NCBI GenBank assembly: GCA_947396885.1
Contig: OX377201.1
Span: forward strand, 64,268,983 to 64,332,982
Source of the DNA: Heligmosomoides polygyrus polygyrus
Taxonomy: Eukaryota; Nematoda; Chromadorea; Rhabditida; Heligmosomidae
Length of the DNA stretch: 64,000 nucleotides
Direction: 5' to 3'
In this document: positions 46,941 to 58,885 of the stretch, piece by piece
Layout: each line of letters starts with the position of its first letter
Numbering within the stretch: position 1 is the first letter of the stretch
The notes under the pieces: model-generated
What the model saw: the letters and a program-made list of their open reading frames with translations, nothing else
Databases searched by the model: none
Told to the model about the DNA's origin: nothing
Made by a program: the position numbers and the translations under genes

Positions 46941-48719
46941 CCAGCGTCGGTCGCCGGCGGAGCCGGCGCCGACGCTGGAGTGTGCGGGCCACGCCAGGCT
47001 AGCCGGCTTCGCGGGCATCGCATCCGAGGGCCACGCCGGGCTAGCCGGCTCCGCCGGCGTCGGGTATGACGCTAGGGACGTAGCCCAAACCTAGCTACAG
47101 ATGCTTCCTCACCCAGCGTCGGGCACGTTAAAACTTGCGCCTAGCTTGGTACCACTCACATCTCAGTATAGCAGACAGAAGAATGTCCTCAGCACTCCTT
47201 CTTCATCTACCGTTGTGTTCACAGCCTATTGCGGCTCGTCAATTCTAAAGAAATGTCTGACATTTCTGTCCAGTCGTCGTGCTTCGAGCCGCTAGGTGTG
47301 GCGAATCGGAGAAGGTGACTTCATTAGTCACTAATTTTGAGGGAACGTACGGGAAGAATTATTCCGGGGAAAATTAGTGTGGGGAAAAACTGGGGGGTGG
47401 GACGGGAACTTGGTTTCCGCTGTTGACGAACCACTGCAGACAGTGACTTATGCCTCCCTCCTTTATATATGGTGCGATTTTCTTTCTCTGATTTCCCTAC
47501 CTCCAATGTGTCAGATAGATATCCCGGTCGGTTCGGTTTGAGAGAAAACCGATAGCACCACTCAAATGATCGATAATATCGACTGCCTGATCAAAACGCC
47601 CAATCTACTGTGGAATGTTCCCGTCGGCCAACACAATCAGGCAAGTCCAATCCCGATCGGTTAGGTCTGAAAGAAAACCGATAGCACCACTGGTTATTTG
47701 ATTGATAGTGTGAATGCCTCTTACTTAAATCACCAAAGTGGGGATATGTATGTTCCTCACTGTTGCATCTGTTTTTCAACTTCTGCTATTAATTGAATAA
47801 AAGTCGCTCAGCCGAAATAATTTAATAAATGGGAGAATCTTACAGCCCGCAGCTAAGAAGCAAACATAGAGCGCATTAGATAATGAGATCGCGCCATGCA
47901 CTCCAAAAATGCCACCTAATTGCTCCACCAAAAGTGGGAATATGTGTGTTCCTCGTAGTTGTAATTGCTGCTAAACTTACGCTATCAATCGAATAAATAT
48001 TGCAACGTCTTGGAAGGGGCCCAAGCGATAAATAGGAATCATGAGTGGGCGGGAGAAACTGATGCATGCGCTCGACACAACAAACTTCGATTGGGAGAAT
48101 CTTACTTACAGCCTAGCTAATAAGCAAGCATATAGCGCAATAAAAGATGAGATCGCGCCATGCTCTCGAAAAGTTCACCGCAGTTTTAATCGAGAGATAG
48201 TGTAGGTAAAAGCCACTTACATAATCTACAGAAATGGGATGTGTATGTTCCTCACTGCTGTGTTTGTTGTTCAACTTCTGCTACCACTCGAATAAAAATC
48301 CAACAGCTCTTGGAAGAGTGTAGGAAGTAGGAAATTTGAGCGGGCGGGAGAAATTGATGGGCTCTATCCAACGAACTTTGAATGGGAGAATCTTACTTAC
48401 ACCCTACAGAATCAGGCGCTAAACGGCTCGGGTGGACAGGGATCATCGTGTTATGTGGTTGTCAGCCTCTTTAAGAAGCACACGGGTGTGGATCAGAGAT
48501 GAGCGGATAATAAAATTTTGAAACCCGGATAACGGATAACGGATAATTTTGCCCAAAAATGGCCGGATAACGGAAAAACGGATAACGAACAAACAACAAA
48601 ATTTGAAACTACTTTTAAACCATTATTTCTTCAATGGTAGGTCAGTAATTGTGACATCATCCATGTTACATGTCAAATAAGCCACTTTTAACATTCTTAA
48701 TTGGTGTTTTTTCTTCAAG

Positions 48720-49010
48720 GCACGTGGTATTGCAGTCGGAAGTGCCGCCTATCGCATGCTCTCCTCCTCATTGTTCTTGGTTTGGATTTTCCCTCCAGGC
48801 CAATCAAGCCTTCATTTCTTTCGGGCTCGATGTATCGGTTCCAGACTTTTCAGGGCAGGATAATACACTGGATTGTCCATCGGCTGACCACCGCAATTAA
48901 TTGTATTGGCCAAATACACATTCAAAATGCCCCCAGAATATCACGTAAGAGTAGAATGCGTGTCGCATCCGGCACTACCGTCGTCCTGTATCCTTTACTC
49001 ATGTTTGTCA
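48720..49010 (+). repeat. tRNA-headed SINE-like repeat, copy 2 (diverged)
   Basis: Matches 42804-43105 through GGCCAATCAAGCCTTCA, CATCGGCTGACCACCGCAAT and AGTAGAATGCGTGTCGCATC, ending near TGTATCCTTTACTC. Its box motifs have decayed (GGTTTGGATTTTCC). It lies inside the hAT-like insertion. Confidence 0.65.
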
Positions 49011-50347
49011 GCTGCAGTGAATTCACTATGGGAATTTCTGGGCTTGGGTGGGGCAGAGGCCGCACAAACGTCCATACGAATCACTTCGGTAAAAAGAGTC
49101 GCTTTTGGTTTACTCTCCAATTAAATTTAACACTAATTCTTGCCCAGATCGAATAAAACTCTCTCTATTGCTTTGGAAAAGGTAAACTGTAAATTGCTGC
49201 TAGTGCCGAGGATACTAGATTGTCCCATAAGTCCTTGCCGTTTTTTCAACGACTCACTGCAGATTTCGCCGGCGGTCTCTTGGATAGCACTGCATAGCTT
49301 TCGAAAGCGAATGATTTGCTCTGTCAGAACTTATATTGCATTTCTTTTCCCTCATGAACTTTGTCAATTTTTAGGTCGTTGAAGTGAAAAGTGAAAAAGT
49401 AGCCATTTGCACACTTGTTCTCTCCGCTTAGGTTTGTAATTTTTTGCGCAGTTTTTTATAGCATTTGGAAGACAATGTTCTGTACTACAAGACTATGTGT
49501 TGGTCCTATTTTTTCACTTGTCCTTTATTGATTTTTAGGCCATCAAATTGGGGGTTCCGACTTTTCCGAATTCTTACCGGAACCCCGGTTCTGTGGTTGG
49601 ACTTTTTTGCTTGGTGCTATATGTCGTTCGGAAGAGAATGTCTAGCTCAATAAGAATTTGTGTCGCGCTTTTTGGCTCATGCTGATTTCTGTCGAATATC
49701 AGAGAAAAAGGAGTTGTTGGTAAAGACGATTTTTCTCCTTTTGGCATTTTGTTGATATTCAGCAGAAATCAATAAACGCAACACAATCTTATAGAGCAAG
49801 ACATTCTTTTTCGAATGACATATAACAACAACCCAAAAAGTCCAACCACAGACCAGGAGCTGTTGGCAAAAATAACGGTCCTCCTTCGGGCGTCCCAATT
49901 TCTTCTTCTTCTTCTTCAGCGTTTATCCCGCATCGTAGCGGGGTCCGCTATTTTGGTGTTATCACGCCACCTTTCCAGATCCAGCGCCAGATCAGGGTGA
50001 ACACCAGTAATCTTCGAGTCCGTATGTAACGTATCTAACCAGCGCTGCCTCGGGCGCCCCCTAGGCCGCTTTCCAATTACGTCTAAGTTAAGCCTATCTT
50101 GCGGACGCTGTCTTTCTTTCCACGCAGAACGTGGCCGTACCATCGTAAGCGAGCTTCGCGCATCTTGTCCGCTATCGGCGCGACACCAAACTTTTGCCGA
50201 ATAGCATCATTTCGGATGCGATCCAGGCGCGTAACTCCTGCCGTCCAGCGTACCATCTTCGTTTCCATTACGCTGAGGGGACTTTCCGTTTCCTTTGTCG
50301 CAGGCCAACACTCAGCTCCGTACATCGCTACCGGCCGGACGACGGCT

Positions 50348-51586
50348 CTATTTTGACTTCAAGCGCTCCAGTATCTTCCTATCACAGAGCACGGCAGTCA
50401 ACGAGCGCCACTTGGACCAAGCTGCTCTCTCGCGTGAGTTCACTTCAACCATCAGTTTGCCGTCAGACGCGACTGCTGATCCCAGGTACTTAAAGACCGA
50501 GGTGCGTGGAAGCTCGATGCCGTTGACCTTGATGGAGGTGGACTCAGTAACGTCCGTCGTTAGATATTCGGTCTTCTTCACGTTTAATCTGAGTCCAAAC
50601 CGCTCCAAGCGATCACAACAAGCTTGCACCTCTCGCTCGAGTTCATCTTTATCTTCGCTTGCGAGCAATACGTCATCAGCATAAAGCAACGTCCAAGGAA
50701 CGGGCTTCTGAAGATCTCGTGTGATGGCATCCATGACGACAACAAAGAGGAGTGGGGAAAGGGCAGAACCCTGGTGTACCCCGACAGAGATGGGAAACTC
50801 TATCGAGGTTCCAGCTGCAGCTTGAACTCGACTCTTTGGACAAGAGTAGAGAATTCGCACCCACTCTATGAGCTCTTCGGGAACTCCACGATGTCGCAAG
50901 GCGTTCCATATCACTTCACGCGGTACGCGGTCAAAGGCCTTCTCCAAGTCGAGGAAGGCGATATGCACGGGCTTCTGTTTCTCGCGGTGCTTCTCTAACA
51001 GGAGTCGGGCGGCGTGTATGGCATCAATGGCGCCACAGCCAGCTACGAAGCCGCACTGATTGCTGGAAAGCTGTACGATGTCACGAATTCGTCCGTCGAC
51101 AATTCGCTCAAAGATCTTCATGCTGTGCGAAACCAAACGAATTGGACGGTAGCTGGAGCAGTCTCCAGGACTGCCCTTCTTCTTCCAAATCGGAATCGTC
51201 GTGCTTTGGCACCAACATTCAGGCACCTTCTTCTCCGCCACAACCTGGTTAAAGAACCTCGCCAACCACTCAGCAGGGTACCAAAACTTCGACTTCCACA
51301 GTTCTGCTGCCACGTCGTCGGGCCCAGTTGCTTTGCCTGGCCTGATCTTCTTCAAAGCCGCTTCAGTCTCCTCCACGGTGATTTTCTGGACGGGGCCGTG
51401 GGTTGGAGCCATTGAAGGGATGGCTGGATGAGGAAATTTTACTGTAGAGATTTCCTCAAAGCAGTCGCGCCATCGTTTCAATGCCTTCTTGCGGTCCATG
51501 AGAAGATGGCAGCTCTCATCATTGCTGCCAACGAACTTTTCAATATCCTCGGTTTGGCGATGGCGGGTCTTAGCAAGTCGGTACAA
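50348..51586 (-). pseudogene. RTE reverse transcriptase, long intact frame
   Basis: 412-codon frame with the RT motifs in order: KATGPDDVAAELWK (residues 86-99), SYRPIRLVSHSMKIFERIV (145-163), NQCGFVAGCGAIDAI (176-190), AFLDLEKAFDRVP (210-222), VHQGSALSPLLFVV (270-283), LLYADDVLLAS with the catalytic YADD at 302-305, and KKTEYL after it. The C-terminal region continues in other frames: 50083-50325 ([25 protein letters not shown]) and 49916-50143 (GKRPRGRPRQRWLDTL). It is separated from the endonuclease by frameshifts, so the whole polyprotein is broken even though the RT block itself is open. Confidence 0.9.
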
Positions 51587-51608
51587 TTACCGCTCACCAT
51601 CGCGCGAT

Positions 51609-52731
51609 TCACGTTGACATCTCCATAATGAGTGGCTTCTGCAACAGCCACGGCCTTCTTTGCAGCTTTCCTCGCTTCTTGGTACTTTTATCGGCTGTCT
51701 TGTCGCTGAGAAACACATGATAGAGCGACTTCTTCTCTCGAACTTTTGGATTCACGTCGTCTGTCCACAGCCACGTCTGCTTTTCGACCTTGCGTTGTCC
51801 AGGCACCGTGATGCCGAGCTCCAGCCTTGCAGCTTCACGTATCACGTCGGCAGCCTTCTTCCAAGTTTCGCCGACAGTTGTGACTGTTGGTAACCGCACG
51901 CGAGAAATCACAGCTGCTTCCTTCTCTCTCATTCGCCACACTTTATTCTCGGTGCACCGCATCGCTCGACTTGCTTCTGCTTTAGAAGGGTGATCTTTAG
52001 GGTGTAGATCAGCGGTCGATGCTGTGGGGCGTCCGTCTCATACGGCACGACCTTCGCGTCTGTGACAAGACTTCGGTAACGATCCTTCTCAAGGACAAAG
52101 TCTATCTGAGTCCTGGTGTTTCCGCTATAGAACGAGATGAGGTGGGAGTCGCGTTTTCGGAAGACGGTGTTCACAATCGTGAGGTTATGCGATTCCGCAT
52201 AATCAAGGATACGCTCAACATCTGCGTTACGCGACCCATAGCCGAATCCACCATGACAGCTGTACCCGTCTTTCGTCGCGGCGACGTGCCCGTTAAGGTT
52301 TTTTTTTGTTTCAGGTTCCAAAACTCATCCTTTGCTTGATCGGAGCAGCCAGTCTGCGGAGCATACGCAGAGAAGAAGTGATAGAGTCGCTCCTTAGCGG
52401 CAACAACGATCTTCATCAATCGATCGTCAAAGCGCTCGACGCTTACAATCGAGTCACGAAATCGTTCGGAGACGATTATTCCGACACCACTGGTGGTCCT
52501 GGGACTTCCACCTAGGACGGCCTTAAGGCCTCGTTCTATGTCCCTTGACTTGCGGCAGGACCACCTCGTCTCCTGCCCCGCACAGCAGTAAACTCTTCTA
52601 CGCTCCAGTGCTTCAACCAATTTGCACGAGCGGCCCGTCAACGTACCCACAGTCAGCGTTGCCACGCGGGTCCTGCTTACGTTACGGGACTTTCGGACCA
52701 GCTCAGTTGCCCCCCGATGCCGTCCTCGCAT
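51609..52731 (-). pseudogene. RTE apurinic-type endonuclease, frameshifted
   Basis: Three overlapping frames. 52171-52731 has VATLTVGTLTGRSCKLVEAL, CCAGQETRWSC (the Q-E of the active site) and FFSAYAPQTGCSDQAKDEFW. 51929-52321 continues with NGHVAATKDGYSCHGGFGYG, TQIDFVLEKDRYRSLV and QHRPLIYTL; the usual SDH is read as APQH. 51609-51962 leads towards the RT. The family is the APE-like endonuclease that nicks target DNA for target-primed reverse transcription. Confidence 0.85.
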
Positions 52732-53324
52732 CAGGGACCTCGCATACTTTCCACACTCGCCGGGCTCTGCGAGTGCGCGTCGGCTCCCGCGGACGCCGTA
52801 GCACTATCTCGAAATACGTGAGCTGACATACACCATGTGATGTGACATGGGTCTTCGTAGGCCGGCCTGTCACAAGGGCCTGTCGCCTGCAATTGAGTGT
52901 CCGTGATCGGCTTAGCTCGCAGAGCGAACAGTTTCCAGTGGCACCACGTGGAGGAACGGACATCGCCACCCTTCGGACGTCCCAATTTGATGGCCTAAAA
53001 ATCAAAAATGACAAGTGAGAAAATAGGACCTACACATATGTATTCCTGTAGTACAGAAGATTGTCTTCCAAACGCTATAAAAAACTGCGCAAAAATTACA
53101 AACCTAAGCGGAGAGAACAAGTGTGCGAATGGCTACTTTTCACTTTTCACTTCAACGACCTAAAAATTGACAAAATTCATAATGAAAAAAGAAATACAAT
53201 ACAAATTCTGATAGAGCAAATTATTCTCTTTCGAAAGCTATGCAGCGCTGTGCAAGAGACCGCCGGCAAAATCTGTAGTGAATCGTTGAAAAAACGGCAA
53301 GGACTTATGGGACAACCTAATAGT

Positions 53325-53793
53325 TTCAAAGAGCGCCAAAAGGTCGTGTAGATGCGGAGTATTTGGCACATCCTTAAAACGAAGTGATTCGTAGGGACGT
53401 TTGCCCTTTTCTCCACTGATCGACTGGTTGTTTCCAGTTCGTGCATTATGCTAGAAGGAAGTTGATGAGAATCCCACAAATATGTAGAAATGAGTAAGGC
53501 AGTGCTAGCATTTCAAAACGCGCTATGAACAATTAGATAGTTTAGTCTAATTATATCATTGAGAACTCTAAGGAGGCACCGACCTGGCATTGAAAGCGTA
53601 TCTCGACTGGCAGTAGAAACAACACAAGTCGATTTAAAAAAAATCTCCTTATATTCAACTAAGTAATCACAAGCTTGCCACATTTTTGTTCGTTATCCGG
53701 CGAAAAAAAACTCCGGATAACGAACAACAAAACGGATAGACCAAAACCCATCGGAAACCGGATAACGGATAACGGTTAATCCGCTCATCCCTG
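53325..53793. other. Remaining right part of the hAT-like element
   Basis: Non-coding; includes GTTCGTTATCCGGCG and GGATAACGAACAACAAAACGG near the right end. Confidence 0.5.
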
Positions 53794-54500
53794 GTGTGGA
53801 TATAAGTACTACGACTACCAATGAAGCGCAAATAGGCTCGGGCGGGAGGGCCACGATGCAGGAACGCCCAATCCGTCGTTTCGTGTTGTATTAAATTCAA
53901 AATTATCAGCAGCACTGGTGCGTTCTAGCCCTATGGTGAACCAAGTTAGTTCACTTCTGCTGTGATTGGGCATACATGTGCCTTCCTACCAAGGCGCATG
54001 CTTTAACGTGTAGAGTGACGAGCACTAGAATAGGGCCGCAAATTCTCACCACAACAGTGACATCAATTTAAAAGGCTCTCGAAGAGAAACAAACTAAGTG
54101 AAAAGGTGGTATAGGCAGTAACGAAGAGCGGCAGAATGGATGAACACAGCAGGAGCTGTTCTCAGAAAAGTGAAGGCGGAAGCTCGTACCAATCAGAAAT
54201 TTATGCCCGAACACAGAGGAGGTAGCAGCAACAGGAATGAGCTGTGACCTCGGCATGCACACAGGCGGCAGAGTCGTACCCCGCGGTAACACAACTGTAG
54301 CAGCACCTAATTGCAAGCACTGATTGACCGGTTGCAAGGACAGGATTCAAGGGGGCCAGTTCGAGGAAGTAACCACCCAACACGTGCGCGGACAGAGCCG
54401 CGGCGCCGGTCTGTTTCGCAATGCCTTACGTGTCCTCCTCGGCAGCGGCGATTGCTCACCTCCCGGAGCTCCCCTTCGGAGAGAGAAGTCGAGATCCTGC

Positions 54501-54522
54501 CTCAAACTTGGGTGATTAAACC
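54501..54522 (-). other. SL1-like 22-mer in the left inverted arm
   Basis: Read on the minus strand, this 22-mer equals the canonical nematode SL1 leader except at position 9, where T is replaced by C. It starts GGTTTAATC and ends CCCAAGTTTGAG. It is followed by GCAGG and not the GT donor of an SL RNA gene, and I see no Sm-type AATTTTTGG downstream. Confidence 0.75.
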
Positions 54523-54646
54523 ATTGAGCCCGCAAAGTTTACAAAGTTTCCCAAGGTCACGTTGAGACAAAAAAACCTTTATTATATATGGTGGGACAAA
54601 GTTTACGAAGTTTCACGTTGAGACAAAAAAAAACCCTGCTCTATTA

Positions 54647-55931
54647 TATGGTTGTCACATAAGTTCTGTCCGATTTTCGTCGGCAACTTTGCGGTGTAAT
54701 ATCTCAGCAGAAAATAAAGTTTATTAATCAAAGTAAGAACCGCTACAATCAATGCACTTCTGGCAACGATATACAGGAGCAATAATTCCATTTCGGAAGA
54801 AATCTGAAGTTCTAGAAGCAATGAAACACTCGAAGGCAATTTTGATATCTGCTACATTAGTAAAGTTTTTATCTTTGAGGAAACTTTCGAGATGTTTGAA
54901 AAGATGAACGTCCGTTGGGGCTAGGTCCGATGAATAAGCGGGATGCGGGAGAACTTCATATTTCAACTGATTTAATTTTTGGATGGTCAGATGCAAGACA
55001 TGTGGACGGGCGTTGTCGTGAAGAAGGATCGGTCCTCTTCGATTCACCAGTGCAGGACGCATTTCAAGCAACTTTTGGTGAACCACGTCTAATTCGCGAC
55101 AGTGCCTCTCTGCCGTGATGGTTTCACCAGGCTTCAAGAATTCGTAGTGGATAATACTAGTTGTAGCCCACCAGACCGTGAGCATGACCTTGCTCGGATG
55201 GAGGCTAGGTTTGGGAAAGTGTTTCGGCGGTTCTTCCTTATCCAGCCATTGCTCTGATCTTCTTGGATTGTCCTACACGATCCATTTTCCGTCACAGGTA
55301 ATTATCCGGTCAAGAAACGAATCGTTTTCGTTCCTTATAGTAAGGGAAGAACAGATCTCCAGGCGACACCTCTGCTGATCCTCGGTGAGTTCGTGGGGCA
55401 TCCACTTATCCAGCTTTTTCACCTTTCCTATCGCCTCTAGGTGCCTCGAAATGGTTGTGCGACTGACCTGAAGTTCTCTCCCCATCTCACGCACAGTTCC
55501 TCGTGAATCGGCTTCCACTCGTTCTTTCAAACGTCCGTCATCACATTTGGCTGGTCGTCCTGAGCGGTCGTTGTCTTCGAGGTGCACGTCTCCAACCCGG
55601 AACTTCTGGTACCATCTGCGCACCGTGCGTTCGTTAGCGGAGTCCTCTCTCCATGCCATCTTGATGTTTTGAGTTGCCTCGCTAACACTGTGGCGAAGCT
55701 TGAACTCATGAAGCATTGTTACCCGAAAGTGCGTTTTTTCCATGGTTTCGTCGAGCACCTAAAACGAAGCAATGCTCACGACTTTTTAAAACCAACACAC
55801 CAAGTTTTATAGAGCGAACCAAGCGCTACAAAATGGTGTACAACATATATACATTTACTTTCTCTATACATGGAAAAACAATCACAAAGTAACGCCTATC
55901 GGGATCGGACAGAACTTATGTGACAACCTAA
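54647..55931 (-). mobile_element. mariner transposon, near intact
   Basis: Inverted ends TATGGTTGTCACATAAGTTC and GAACTTATGTGACAACCTAA with TA at 54645-54646 and 55932-55933; 1285 bp. It sits between the two arms of the large inverted repeat. Its terminal sequence is shared with the palindromic MITEs at 6968-17534 and 49215-53320. Mariners of this size, including the bandit element, are known from hookworms. Confidence 0.92.
54724..55758 (-). pseudogene. mariner transposase with one internal stop codon
   Basis: A continuous 344-codon reading frame is broken only by an amber at codon 162 (55273-55275), just after CDGKWIV. The N-terminal HTH region contains VSEATQNIKMAWREDSAN and the WVxKF-like WYQKFRVGDVHLEDNDRSGR linker. 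The DD34D triad is the Asp in ITCDGKW (residue 156), HDNARPH (248) and LAPTDVHLF (283). The expected Tyr in WIVYDN is what became the stop. The length and all three catalytic residues are normal, so inactivation is recent or very slight. Confidence 0.92.
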
Positions 55932-55933
55932 TA

Positions 55934-56555
55934 TATAGTGAGGCATTAAATTCCCGTACCAGGTTTGTCTTGCTAAGCTCCTTCCATAAAGGAGTAACAG
56001 ACCACTCGATTTGTGCTCTTCACAGAGGAAGCAGAAAGAATTGAAACACTGAAGGGAGGAGAAGAACCAATCGGGGTTGGAGAGAGCACAGGATAACGAC
56101 CAGTAGAGACGGTTCGAATACAAACGAATCTTGAAACAGTGCATCGTGCTCACTACGTCATTCGTTAAGGTGACATAACAACAACCAGTTACCAGACAAG
56201 AAAAAGCCGGAATGGGGTCTTAGGCACCACCTCCTCAGGTCAGCGGTGCTACCCAGCATTCGCTGGCCATCGGCGCCGACGAGCTGCGACACATACCTGC
56301 GGTGTCGCACCGTGTCGTCCCGACTAGCACCACAGTCGTAGAAATTCAAAACACCACATTAAACGACGCGTGTAACTCAAACATAGTATTTAGCGTAAGA
56401 CTTCACTGTTTTCCGAAGAGGAGAGCCACCAACTTGTTAAGAGATTGGTAAAGAATATTCGAATACTCGAATATTCAAATATTCGATAGTCGAAGCTTTC
56501 GAATATTCGAAAGAGGCCAGTATTCGATATTTTCATTGGGCTATTCAAATCCCAC
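55934..56555. other. Inter-arm sequence with AATATTCG-type repeat
   Basis: Contains a copy of the dispersed repeat seen at 44045 (56186-56280). At 56455-56545 it holds a degenerate palindromic AT-rich repeat (TCGAATATTCAAATATTCGA). No gene. Confidence 0.5.
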
Positions 56556-58885
56556 CATATATAATAGAGGAGGGTTTTTTTGTCTCAACGTGACCGTGGG
56601 AAAATTCGTAAACTCCGCGGGCTCGATGGTTTAATCACCCAAGTTTGAGGCAGGTTGTCGACTTCTCTCTCCGAAGGGAAGCGCAGGGAGGTGAGCAATC
56701 GCCGCTGCCGAGGAGGACACGTGAGGCGTTGCGAAACAGGCCGGCGCCGCGGCTCTGCCCGCGCACGTGTTGGGTAGCTACTGCTTCGAACTCACCCCCT
56801 TGAAGGCTCCTGTCCTTGCTACCGGTCAATTAGTGGCTTGCAATTAGGTGCTGCTACAGTTGTGTTACCGCAGGGTACAACTCTGCCGCCTGTGTGCATG
56901 GCCGAGGTCACTGCTCATTCCTGTTCTTGCTACTTTCTCTGTGTTCGGGCATAACCTTCTGATGTGTGCGAGCTTCCGCCTTCCCTTTTTTGAGAACAGC
57001 TCCTGCTGTGTTAATCCATAGTGCCGCTCTTCGTTACTGCCTTTGCCACCGTTTCACTTTGTTTCTCTTCGAGAGTCTTAAGTTGATGTCAGTGTTGTGA
57101 TGAGAATCTGCGGCCCTATTCTAGTGCTCCTCGCTCTACACGTTAGAGTATGCCCCTTGGTAGGAAGGCACATATATGCCCGTTCACAGCAGAAGTGAAC
57201 TAACTTGGTTCACCATAGGGCTAGAACCCACCAGTGCTGCTGATAATTTTGAATTTTCATACAGCACAAAACGACGGATTGGGCGTTCCTACATCGTGGA
57301 CCTCTCGCCCCAACCTATTTGAACCCCACTGCTAGTTGTACCACTTATATCTACTCGTGTGCTTCTTAAAGGGACTGACAACCACTTAACACGATGAGCC
57401 CTGTCCACCCGAGCCGTTTTGCGCCTGATGCTGTAGGCTGTAAGTAAGATTCTCCCATTCTAAGTTGGTTGGATTGAGCCTATCAGTTTCTCCAGCCCAC
57501 ATAAACTTCCTACTTTCTACACCCTTCCAAGCTGTCGGATTTTTATTCGTGTGATAGCAGAAGTTGAACAACAAACACAACGGTGAGGAACATACATATC
57601 CCGCCTTTGTGATTAAGTGGCCTATACACTATCAGTCGATTAAAAGCTGCGGTGAACTTTTCGAAGGCATGGTGCGACCTCGTCTTTTATTGCGCCATAT
57701 GCTTGCTCATTAGCTAGGCTGTAAGTAAGATTCTCCCATTCGAAGTTCGTTGTGTCGAGCGCATGCAACAGTTTCTCCCACCCACTCATGATTCCTATTT
57801 ATCGCTTGGGCCCCCCTTCTAATGGTAAGACGTTGCGATATTTATTGATAGCGTAAGTTTAACAACAAATACAACAGTGAGGAACACACATATCCCCACT
57901 TTGGTGGATCAATTAGGTGGCATTTTTGGAGTGCATGGCGCGATCTCATCTTTTAATGCGCTATATGTCTGCTTCTTAGCTGCGGGCTGAAGATTCTCCT
58001 ATTCGAATTTATTTCGGCTGAACGATTTTCATTCGATTGATAGCAGTAGTTGAACAACAAATACAACAGTGAGAAGCCCACATATCCCCACTTTGGTTCA
58101 AGTAAGAGGCATTTACGCTATCAATCAAATAACCAGTGGTGCTCTCGGACCTAACCGATCGGGATTGGAGTTCCCCGATTATGTTGGCCGACGGGAGCGT
58201 TCCGCGGTAGATTGGGCGTTTTGATCAGGCAGTCGATATCGATCGATATTATCGATCATTTGAGTGGTGCTACCGGTTTTTTCTCAAACTGAACCGACCA
58301 CGATTTCTATCTGACAAATTGGAGATAGGGAAATCAGAGACAGAAAATCTCACCATATATATAAAGGAGAGAGGCTTAAGTCACTGTCTGTAGTGGTTCT
58401 TCAACAGCGGAAACCAAGTTCCCGTCTCACCCCCAGTTTTCGACTACACTAGTCTCTCGGAATAATTCTTCCCGTACGTTCCCTCAAAATTAGTGGCTAA
58501 TGAAGTCACCTCTGGAATTCGCCACACCTAGCGGCTCGAAGCACGACGACTGGACAGAACTGTCATACATTTCTTTAGAATTGACGAGCCGCAATAGGCT
58601 GTGAACACGACGGTAGATGAAGAAGGAGTGCTGAGGACATTCTTCTGTCTGCTATACTGAGATGTGAGTGGTACCAAGCTAGGCGCAAGTTTTAACGTGC
58701 CCGACGCTGGGTGAGGAAGCATCCGTAGCGTCGAGCACGGTGGAGCCGGCGACCGACGCTGAGTGAGGAAGCATCCGTCGCTAGGTTGGGCTACGTCCCT
58801 AGTGTGGCCCGCGGATGCGATGCCGGCGAAGCCGGCTAGCCTGGCGTGGCCCGCACACTCCAGGCTAGCCGGCGACCGACGCTGG
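56556..58885 (-). repeat. Right arm of the large inverted repeat
   Basis: Uninterrupted 2.3-kb counterpart of the left arm, ending GCCGGCGACCGACGCTGG at 58885. TATA-type sequences (ATATATAATAGAGG near 56561, ATATATATAAAGGAG near 58355) occur on its plus strand. It is either half of one palindromic element or an independent inverted copy; the inner ends meet around the mariner at 54647-55931. Confidence 0.85.
56628..56649 (+). other. SL1-like 22-mer in the right inverted arm
   Basis: Identical to the copy at 54501-54522, with the same T-to-C at position 9. It is preceded by GCGGGCTCGAT and followed by GCAGGTTGTCGAC. A TATA-like sequence lies about 65 nt upstream. Confidence 0.75.

Larger units (their letters stand above)
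49902..52969 (-). mobile_element. RTE-type non-LTR retrotransposon, near full length
   Basis: Bounded by a 19-bp target duplication CCTTCGG(G/A)CGTCCCAATTT at 49883-49901 and 52970-52988 with one mismatch. The 3' end (minus strand) carries a GAA tandem tail, seen as TTCTTCTTC on the plus strand. At about 3.07 kb it has the normal RTE size, with APE endonuclease, RT and C-terminal domains in order. Confidence 0.9.
49215..53320. repeat. Palindromic mariner-type MITE carrying an RTE insertion
   Basis: Ends CTAGATTGTCCCATAAGTCC and GGACTTATGGGACAACCTAA with TA on both sides (49213-49214 and 53321-53322). Arms 49215-49697 and 49698-49901 plus 52989-53320 are reverse complements, giving an original length of about 1.04 kb. 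The terminal motif GGTTGTCxCATAAGT matches that of the mariner at 54647-55931, so it may have been moved by a related transposase. Confidence 0.85.
48494..53793. mobile_element. hAT-like nonautonomous element with nested insertions
   Basis: The ends CAGAGATGAGCGGATAA and TTAATCCGCTCATCCCTG are near-perfect inverted repeats. The element is flanked by the 8-bp direct repeat GTGTGGAT (48486-48493 and 53794-53801), both hallmarks of hAT elements. GGATAACGGATAACGG tandem words occur inside each end. No hAT transposase is seen; the middle is occupied by a SINE-like repeat and a MITE carrying an RTE element. Confidence 0.82.
46941..54646 (+). repeat. Left arm of a large inverted repeat (interrupted)
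   Basis: The parts 46941-48493 and 53802-54646 together form an arm of about 2.4 kb. It is the reverse complement of 56556-58885. The outer end is CCAGCGTCGGTCGCCGGC. Shared landmarks include the 64-codon frame at 47101-47295 (mirror at 58528-58722), the CGGCTCGGGTGGACAGGG block at 48436 (mirror at about 57410) and the SL1-like 22-mer. A hAT-like element splits the arm at 48494-53793. Confidence 0.85.

Noticed and set aside
47101..47295. 64-codon frame duplicated at 58528-58722 as a conserved small protein
   Set aside because: The similarity covers the whole 2.3-kb inverted arms and is not confined to the frame, so it reflects repeat duplication.
54501..54522. Functional SL RNA gene
   Set aside because: The 22-mer is followed by GCAGG and not a GT donor, no Sm-binding site was seen downstream, and position 9 differs from SL1.
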